Positions 1-6,405 of a DNA stretch of 6,405 nucleotides are shown here, piece after piece. The DNA lies in contig CAMPIW010000020.1 in NCBI GenBank assembly GCA_946886635.1, positions 1-6,405 of the forward strand. The letters run 5' to 3'. The notes beneath the pieces are model-generated. The model was not told where the DNA came from. It saw only the letters and a list, made by a program, of their open reading frames with translations, and ran no database searches. The stretch is from an uncultured Candidatus Saccharibacteria bacterium. GTDB taxonomy: Bacteria; Patescibacteria; Saccharimonadia; Saccharimonadales; UBA1547. Position 1 is the stretch's first letter. The number at the start of each line of letters is the position of its first letter. The position numbers were made by a program, and so were the translations under genes.

Positions 1-3000
1 AAAATCCACTTGGGTCTGTTGCATTCAACGGATTATTCAGCAGATAACTATATCTATTGAAGCTTTGCGTATTAGTAGCAGCTTGGATAAAGGGATCAGC
101 CTGCAGGAAGCGGCCAAGCTTGGCATCATATATTCTCCCATTCATATGGATGATATCCATCTCATCCACCATCTCATGACCAGTGTATCCACGCTTGGTC
201 ACCTCGTGACTAAAGCCGGTTAACTTCAGCTTTGATATATCATAAGCAATGTTCCATGCTTCGGCACTACGACGTGCACCCCAGGCATCAAAACTCATGG
301 AATGGGTAAGACCACCTATCGTATTGGTAATAATATCCACTGACCCAAGATGATCTTTGTAGATAAAAAGTTTACTAGTAGCAAGGAGGTTGTTGCCGGT
401 GTCGGTTTTGTAGGTAAAAAGTGCGCCAGCCACACTACGCTTCCACTCGACCGATCCTGTATGCTCCGTTTCAATTCGCTCAACCGAACCTAGATAACGA
501 GTGATAGTCCTTACACTATTTTTTGTATTAATGCGCTGCCAACGGCTTCTATCCGGGCCGTAATAAAAGGCTGTTTGCAAGCCACCTTTAGTGATTAATG
601 CCACTTGATCATAAGTGGTGTATTCGAAACTGCGATTGACTGCTCCATTATTTTTGTCACTTATCATATTGCCGTTATTATCGTACTGGTAAGTCTTATT
701 ACCAGTCGTTGTAGCGGTAACAGCGTGCGGGCCAGCCTGGCTGCCGTAGGTATAAGAGCCGACGCCTGTTTTAGAGGTGATATTGCCATGACCATTGTAG
801 GTGATGATTGATTGAGTACCACTGACGGTGCAGCTTCCTGTCAATGACCCCAAATAAGTCCTGGTCAAACGATTTAATTTATCGTAACAGAAGCGTTCTT
901 GAAGACTATTGTTTCCACCTCCGATTCTGGCACTTTGATTATAGCGATAGGTGAGATTACCCACTGTATCCCAACCGTAACCATTATGCTGGATCAATTT
1001 TACTGGCGATAAGACACCTGCATGCTGATAGGTCAGAAGACCAGTAACTTCATCATAGGTATTGGTTGTGGTTGCACCATTTCCACGCAAAATACTCGTC
1101 ACCTGGCCTCGTGCATTCGTAGCCAGCGTTTTTTCCAGTCGCTGACCACTGCCGAGATCAATTACTTCTTGCTCGTAGCCATTCAGGTTGTAGCGAATTT
1201 CTACACCACTGGTTTGTGGGGTGCCGTTACTTTTAATTAGCTGATGAAGGACATCATATTGATGGCTGGGACGGCTGTACTTGTCATAGGTAACACTAGT
1301 TGTATAAGCCGTCGCGTCACCGGGATGATATACCTGCGTGGTTGTGGGTCGCCCGAAATCATCGTAGTTATAAACTGTGCGATGGCAGTTCAACGCCCCT
1401 CCTGAGCAGAGACTGCTAGTACCGTTGGTGTTCATGACAACAGCTGTAGCCTGACCTTTAGCGCCGGTTTTGGCTGTACCATCTTCAGCAGTATCGTAAA
1501 ACCATTCGGTGTAACCTTCTATAGAGTTATTCGTCTTGTAATCTGTACGGGTTTTCATACGTCCCAGAAGGTCGTAAGTCATGGTGGTTTTTTGGCCTTT
1601 TGTATCAATCTGACTGGTCAATTCACCAAATCCGTTATAACTGTAATACCACCAACCATCCAGCCTCGTACCATTTAAAGAGGCGGCAACTTCATCGCAC
1701 GTTTTAGTGGCATTAGTGCCGCCTTTATAGCTTGTACCAATGTTAAAACCACCCTTATCCGGATCGTGCATTGCTACTTTGCGCCCGAATTTGTCGTAGC
1801 ACATTCTAACTGTTACTGAAGTACCATCAGCCGTCGTTGTGGCGGTTAATAACTCACCATAAACGTCGTAGGTGTAATTGACACTACCTTCGAGATCGTC
1901 CTCAACTTTAATTAGTTGGCCCAAGCCATCACGGGTTTGAATGCGTTTTTGCTGAAGACTATTAGTAATGGTTGTAACGTTATTCTTATACGAGCTTGAA
2001 ATTATGGAGTTATCAGGTGCTGTCACGCTAATGACACGCCCGAGGATATCGTAGTGATTATGAGTCCACCCACTAATGGATTCACCATCATAATACGGGT
2101 TGCTTTGTCGGCTCACCCGGCTCAAACTATCGTACTCCGTGTCAACATGAACCTGGCGACCGTCAAAGCTTGTTGTTGTCGTTCGTATATTTCTGCCCAA
2201 TACATCAAAATATTCGATAGTCTCTCCGCCGCCCGAACTGCGTTTCAGTGAGCGATAGATTGCTCCTGTGGGACAGCTGACACCATTTGCAACACTACAA
2301 TAGGCCATATCTGTCCGCTGCCAAGCGCCGGTAGCATCCTTAGTCATATATTCCCGACCAAGACTGTCGTAAAAACTCGTACTACTTTGCAAATGCAAAT
2401 TTTCAGCATTAACAGCTAAACCGAACACGTTACGGGTTGTAATTTTTGTTTGGTGACCCAGCGCATTTCTTTCAAGATATAGATAACGGCCTTCCGTAAA
2501 GTACCGTTCTGCTTCACGCTCCTCATCAACACCGTTGTGATTTTTAGCCTTAGTTACTATACGAATTTTATTGCCAAAGCTATCGTAGTGATATGTTGTC
2601 TCGGCGCCATCGTCAATTTTTTCCGATTGCAATAAAAAATTGTTCGTCCCGCCTTTTGGATAATAGGTAAATGTCGCAACCCGAGTAGTTGCTGATTCGG
2701 AATCCCTGCCAGTGGTTACAGAAGAAGAAGTTAAACGGCCTGCGGCCTTGTAATTGTCATCACTCCCATACTCATTGACAGTTTCCTGAACCAGTTCGGT
2801 AAGTGTGCCATCCGGCTTTTTTCCTTCAGTGGTAACTGTGACTCTCGTACTATTGCCATAGCTGTCATAATCTGTCGCAGTCGTTACGGTTTGCAATAGA
2901 TTTTGGGTGGAGCTATTTAAATCATAGACTTTCTCAACAGTGCCAACCAAGTTGACTTGAAAGTAATTAAGATTGCTTTCAACTAAATTCCACGTATTGA

Positions 3001-6000
3001 CCGAATGCTGTAGAACCTTGGCCGCGTCTGAGTTACTTGAATAAACCGTGGTGGACAAGGGTTTACCCGAAAAAGGGAAATCCTGACGATAGGTAGTTAC
3101 TGTGGATATACCGGTTTGTTCATCAACCGTTTTGAGTCGGGCGAAACCAAGAAACCCCCTCCCTGATGCTTGCATTTTCGCTTCACCGTAGTAATAGCTT
3201 ACTTTACTTAGGGCGTTATAATTTACATTTCCGGGAGAGGCTGCTGCGGGCGCACTGGACTCTACCGATGTGACGACCTGAACAGCGCCGTGTATTTCAA
3301 GAACTGGCTTACCCTTTGTGGCGTTATTTGCTATTAAGGTATTGGAATCTTCCGGTAAGTCCCATCCTCCATTTAAACGTTCATAAAATTTCCCTGCATC
3401 TGCAAAGTGGTATGTCGTCTCAGCCCTGCAATAGACGATATATCCCTCTGGATTTCTATAGCATTCTTCAGGCGTTGTTTGCGTCGTTATATCAAGCTGA
3501 ACATCGGTGGTAGAGTAATGACCACTATTCGCCAAAGTACCATAGTTAATTTTTGTGATATTTCCTATCCCGTTATCAATTTGATAAATAGCATGATGTT
3601 GCTGATTAACGGGCACAGCATTTGATGGATTAGGCTCTCCGCCCATACATTGGTTGCCCCAAGGCCCACTCTGATATGTACAGGGAATGGGAGAGCCTGC
3701 AATTGACAAGATGCCTTTTTTTGCACTGATCCTGGTGTTCATTACCTCCACATGATCGAAAATTCCATCACCAGTGATATCAGCTAAATAATGGGAACGA
3801 GTATCTGACGTTCCAAGTGCGCTATCAATATCTAAATTGGACGACTCACCCCACAACCGAACATATAAGCGTCCACCGTGAGCCCAACTAAGATCGATCG
3901 TTCCATCACCGTTATAATCTATAAATTGCGGTACAACTGTTTTTTCAGGAAGAGTGAACCATGAAATTGTTGCTGTAAGACCAGAGCCAGTATTTATACG
4001 ATACGATAAATCGCCGTTAAGATTGTTTTTCGTGGCAATATCGGTTAACCCGTCTCCGTTGATATCTATCGCATAATATGTGCTTCTGCTTGCAAACTCG
4101 GATATACCGGAAAATAAAGGCGCATATTTAGCTAACTTATTATTCTGGAATGTCATTGCTCTCACGTAAGACATTCTAAGCTGTTGTTTGCCCCCACTCG
4201 TATCGCATGTACTGACCGTATTAAAGGTTACAATAAAATCAACAACACCATCTCCGTTAAAATCGGCCATTTTTTCTGGCGACACTTTAGCTCCCGCACT
4301 CGATTGGTTGCTACAATTATAATAGCCAAGCACCTCAGGGGCCCCCTGAAGCTCAGGTAACGGACCTAAAAAGGAGAAAGAAGTAGAGGAAGAAAATGAA
4401 TAAGCTTTGTTAGAGCTATCAGGCTCTGAATTGCGATTTAGCAACCGATAATTACTTGGAGTAATAGCATCTGCCAAGCCATCACTATTAATATCTGCAA
4501 AAACAGTATTCCGATCAGTTAAATCAGTTAAATTAATATAATTTGCATGTTTCCATCGACCATTAGCCTGTGGCTCGGACATATAAATACGCCAATATGC
4601 ACCAGTATAAACCGCTAAATCCTGTCTTCCATCGGCATTATAATCCAATGTCGACATTAACAATTTCTCTAATGCATCCGCACCTGTATGAACAGATTTG
4701 TTTTCAATATACCCTACGCCATCCGCAGACGAGTAATGAACTTGAAAAGATAAATTTGTTGAATCTGAATTATAAATAAAATAGGCAATATCCTGTTTCC
4801 CATCGCCATTGTAATCGGCAAAGAGATGGTTCGTGACATAACTACTACCAGAGAGATAGTTGGAAGCTCGAATGGTGCCATTGTAGGCTATATGACTTCC
4901 GCCACCCCAACTAAATCGCAACGCTGGAAGGCAATCACTAAGGAGACATTCTTGTACACTTTCCAAACGACTTATTTTATTTTCGTACCGATTATCAGCT
5001 GTCGTTATCGCAATATACTGAAGCCGATATTCTCGAATCAGGCCGAGTGTTTTGGATGAATCCTGACGATTTCTTACCTCAATTTTTTGCAGCCGCTTGG
5101 TTTGTTTAAACTCATAGCCTGCCACATAACTTGATAAAACATCGGATCTATTTTCATAGGAGAAGTCTACTCTTGCTCCGTAATAGTTCGCGCTGACATT
5201 AGTGCGCGGAGCGTCAATAGATGATGAGTCAACAGATTTGAACGCGTAGAAAATTTTCGCTAGGCGATGCCCAGTAGTAGCATCTCCCTCATAGACAAAC
5301 TCGATAGAGTTTTTCATATTGTCCTGAAATCTGTTGATAGACCAAGTCAATACCGTTTTTGGCTTATCTGAAGAGTTTCCCGATACTTTCGAATCAGCTG
5401 TGTTCCCGTACACTGATGTGGAACCATCTTTTGCCTCGACTGTAAAATATTCAGGATGGCCTACGACCCCTCCTCTTGCAGTCACAATCACAAATGAATC
5501 CAGTTCAGTTTTATAAGTACTGTCAGGCTCACCATACCCTCCAGAAACAACCATGAGGCGTTGTCCATCAAGACAGAAACGGTCATTTGAACTCCATGTG
5601 ATAGAACCAGGTGCATTATCATGTATTAAAGTTTGACGACAACGGGTGATTGAAGAAAGTCCTCCGAGCTGCCAGCCGCGACCAACCATTCCATTGCCAC
5701 TCAGACTGGAATAATCCAACCATAGCTCTGGTGTAACACCTGCTACGCCTTCCGGCAAAGCCAGTGGAATCTTGTATGTCGCAGCACCTGACTCATCCAC
5801 ACGGAACTCACCACCCGTAGTACCAACATGAATAGAATTGGGAGCGAAAGTTGGTGACGTAGACGGAGTCAACTCCAGTGGCTGTGTAGCTGGCAGCCCG
5901 CCCGAATCAGCAACGTAAGCGTGTTCACCTAGACTACTAGAAGAGCTTCCAACGATAATATCCTTACGTCCATCGTAGTTAATATCTCGAATGTTTATTG

Positions 6001-6405
6001 GCTGATTTCTATCACTAATATTCGAGCCCCCTGACCCTAAGTATGCCTCAATCAAAGGAAAATCGTTTTGTATTGAGCTGGATAATAAAAGCGCTGGCGC
6101 ATCAATATCACCCCCTCGCAAGAGAACGTGATTTACCCCTAAACCATTATTCCAGATATAGAAATCAGTGTTATTTTTGTAGAGTGTCAACGTACCTGCT
6201 GCTATTTGAGCGGCAATCTGAATGGAGGTTAACGAATATTCCATTGGCGTTTGATAGGCATCATAATCGCGATATATAACAAAGCTTGGAGGAGCGGTAA
6301 GCACAATGGGTGTTGCTATATCCCCATGAAGAATAAGCGTAAGCTGTTTGCCATGAAAGTAGAAGTCATCGTCTCCATCACTATTGATATCACCTACATA
6401 AATAT
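1..6405 (-). CDS. Giant SpvB / FG-GAP propeller / RHS (YD-repeat) protein, TcB-TcC-like fusion; partial at both ends
   Basis: One reading frame on the minus strand is open across the whole window: 2134 complete codons, no stop, no identifiable start or end. Residues are numbered from the codon whose first base is 6403. Domain order is Asp-loop repeats (1-150), SpvB-like domain (about 195-505), seven-loop propeller (about 525-890), TcdB-middle-like region (about 930-1100), YD repeats (about 1179-2000) and RHS-associated core (about 2010-2134). In Tc toxins and RHS polymorphic toxins these parts form a hollow shell around a C-terminal effector, which the core cleaves off inside the shell. That effector would lie left of position 1 and is not seen, so toxicity is inferred. 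The protein has 18 cysteines, all in close pairs, suggesting export to an oxidising compartment. There is no sign of a frameshift or internal stop. A non-toxic surface or wall-associated YD-repeat protein is the main alternative. Family assignment is secure; function is not. Confidence 0.96.
2..361 (-). other. RHS-repeat-associated core domain and auto-protease end (residues 2015-2134)
   Basis: The order of landmarks is the standard RHS core: YKDHLGSVDIITN (from residue 2015), FDAWGARR, TKRGYTGHEMVDEM, MNGRIYDAKLGRFLQADP (D2103), then NRYSYLLNNPLN and DPSGF (D2130 to F2134). In RHS and TcC proteins this core plugs the shell and cuts the polypeptide just after the final DPxG-hydrophobic motif, using conserved acidic and arginine residues. 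By analogy R2090, D2093, D2103 and D2130 are the candidate residues; I have not aligned them to a characterised protein. The final residue is Phe where many family members have Leu. The window ends at the predicted boundary, so the following variable domain is not visible. Confidence 0.93.
420..2872 (-). repeat. RHS/YD-repeat array forming the cocoon wall (residues about 1178-1995)
   Basis: Many copies of the YDxxGR-type repeat are visible: YDSYGN (residue 1179), YDSFGN (1273), YDSLGRE (1345), FDVLGRN (1399), YDSLSRV (1424), YDILGRV (1451), YDVYGEL (1512), YDKFGRK (1536), YNGFGEL (1589), YDLLGRM (1610), YDDFGRP (1680), YDKYSRP (1706), YDKLNRL (1840) and YDNNGNM (1907). Spacing is mostly about 20-60 residues. 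Between 1706 and 1840 the motif is more degenerate (YNLNGYE, TNARGQV, YDEVTGLL). On the plus strand the repeats show up as phased atcgta or gtcgta hexamers, the complement of Tyr-Asp codons. YD repeats build a spiralling beta-sheet shell. At DNA level the copies have diverged, so this is an old protein repeat, not a recent tandem duplication. Confidence 0.93.
3100..3640 (-). other. TcdB-middle-like region linking propeller to YD repeats (residues about 922-1102)
   Basis: Directly after the propeller and a Cys-flanked Pro/Gly-rich loop, the protein reads IDNGIGNITKINYG (residues 942-955), the landmark of the TcdB middle/N-terminal region in insecticidal Tc toxins. About 130 residues later comes GRGFLGFARLKTVD (from residue 1081), another strongly conserved landmark of SpvB/TcdB family proteins just before the YD repeats begin. 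Between them is a cysteine-bracketed segment (C981 to C992) and an AETTYHFADAGKFYE stretch that I do not recognise as a separate domain. The region forms the first turns of the RHS shell in known TcB structures. Boundaries are approximate, set by motifs rather than alignment. Confidence 0.8.
3755..4816 (-). repeat. Seven FG-GAP/VCBS-type repeats, predicted seven-bladed beta-propeller (residues 530-883)
   Basis: Seven nine-residue loops occur at residues 530 (DYNGDGKQD), 587 (DYNADGRQD), 637 (DINSDGLAD), 714 (DFNGDGVVD), 780 (DINGDGLTD), 829 (DYNGDGTID) and 875 (DITGDGIFD). All keep Asp at positions 1, 5 and 9 and Gly at 6; Asn at position 3 is replaced only in the last (Thr). The spacing of 46-77 residues is one propeller blade each. 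The preceding residues are usually hydrophobic plus Ala or Ile (FAD, MAD, FID, LAD), and a hydrophobic strand generally follows. In TcB subunits a propeller sits between the SpvB domain and the RHS shell and acts as a gate for the encapsulated toxin; the same position here supports that role by analogy. Calcium binding is inferred from the motif. Confidence 0.88.
4895..5830 (-). other. SpvB-like domain (residues about 192-504)
   Basis: The segment opens with a TTGGEFRVDESGAATYKIPL-type strand pair (GGEF at residues 197-200), followed by the PELWLDYSS strand and the SpvB hallmark GNGMVGRGW (residues 236-244), then LGGLSSITRC. Further family landmarks are RFCLDGQRL (C277), the strand SIEFVYEG after W354, and the closing motif with a short cysteine pair C486/C491 followed by LPALRFSW (W499). 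SpvB domains form the N-terminal part of TcB subunits and of the Salmonella SpvB toxin, where they serve as a structural scaffold; the ADP-ribosyltransferase of Salmonella SpvB is a different, C-terminal domain and is not seen here. C255 and C277 lie close enough to form a second disulfide. Confidence 0.9.
5945..6403 (-). repeat. N-terminal FG-GAP/VCBS-type Asp-loop region (residues 1-150)
   Basis: Two clear metal-binding-type loops flank this stretch: DINSDGDDD (residues 5-13) and DINYDGRKD (residues 140-148). A degenerate copy, DIDAPALLL (residues 99-107), has the hydrophobic strand that usually follows such loops but has lost the DG pair. The loops match the DxNxDGxxD pattern of FG-GAP/VCBS repeats, which bind calcium in integrin-like propellers. 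The region is cut by the window edge, so more repeats and the signal peptide, if any, may lie upstream beyond position 6405. Whether these loops form part of a separate propeller or a linker before the SpvB domain cannot be told from here. Confidence 0.7.

Noticed and set aside
605..811. Plus-strand open frame of 68 codons starting MIISGVFETA.
   Set aside because: It lies antisense inside the YD-repeat array, has no recognisable domain, and the opposite strand is clearly coding throughout.
1280..2875. Recurring atcgta/gtcgta hexamers on the plus strand, suggestive of a repeated binding site.
   Set aside because: They are in phase with the minus-strand codons and simply encode the Tyr-Asp of the YD repeats.
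4895..5830. ADP-ribosyltransferase activity suggested by the SpvB name.
   Set aside because: The similarity is to the N-terminal SpvB scaffold domain only; the enzymatic part of Salmonella SpvB is a separate C-terminal domain with no counterpart seen here.
6043..6279. Plus-strand open frame of 78 codons starting MPQSKENRFV, the longest plus-strand frame.
   Set aside because: It is antisense to the N-terminal Asp-loop region, shows no recognisable motif, and no convincing ribosome binding site. It is a shadow frame, like the other plus-strand frames at 1022-1240, 2054-2251, 3316-3625, 4570-5059 and 5334-5516.
1..6405. Possible frameshift or split into several genes.
   Set aside because: I checked every codon of the minus-strand frame for stops and found none, and domain landmarks follow in the expected order without a frame change.
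1..6405. CRISPR array, tRNA, insertion sequence or intergenic regulatory elements.
   Set aside because: No identical direct repeats with spacers, no tRNA-like fold, no transposase motif and no intergenic gap were seen; the whole window is coding.

Overview
The window lies entirely inside one very large protein gene on the minus strand. I translated the complement codon by codon, with codons whose first base is at 6403, 6400 and so on down to 4. No stop codon occurs in that frame over the whole 6.4 kb (2134 codons). Neither the start nor the stop codon is in the window. The protein N-terminus lies beyond position 6405 and the C-terminus beyond position 1. All other reading frames are broken into short fragments, and I consider every plus-strand open frame a shadow of this gene.

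In protein order (right to left on the map) the domains are as follows. Residues 1-150 carry two Asp-rich DxNxDGxxD loops and a possible degenerate third (FG-GAP/VCBS type). Residues about 195-505 form an SpvB-like domain. Residues about 525-890 hold seven evenly spaced DxNxDGxxD loops that predict a seven-bladed beta-propeller. Residues about 930-1100 form a TcdB-middle-like region. Residues about 1179-2000 are a long array of YD/RHS repeats. Residues about 2010-2134 form the conserved RHS-associated core, which runs out exactly at the window edge with the motif DPSGF. In this family a variable C-terminal domain, often a toxin, follows that motif, so it would start immediately left of position 1.

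This order matches the B and C subunits of Tc toxin complexes (SpvB, propeller, TcdB middle region, RHS shell, auto-protease core) joined in one polypeptide. By family knowledge it should build a hollow RHS cocoon that encloses and then releases its own C-terminal domain. The 18 cysteines all fall into nine close pairs, which points to a disulfide-stabilised exported protein.

The organism cannot be fixed from one gene. The moderate GC content (mid-40s percent by eye) and the SpvB/FG-GAP/RHS architecture fit a Gram-negative bacterium, plausibly a gammaproteobacterium. No RNA gene, mobile element, CRISPR array, promoter or terminator was recognised; none is expected inside a coding region.
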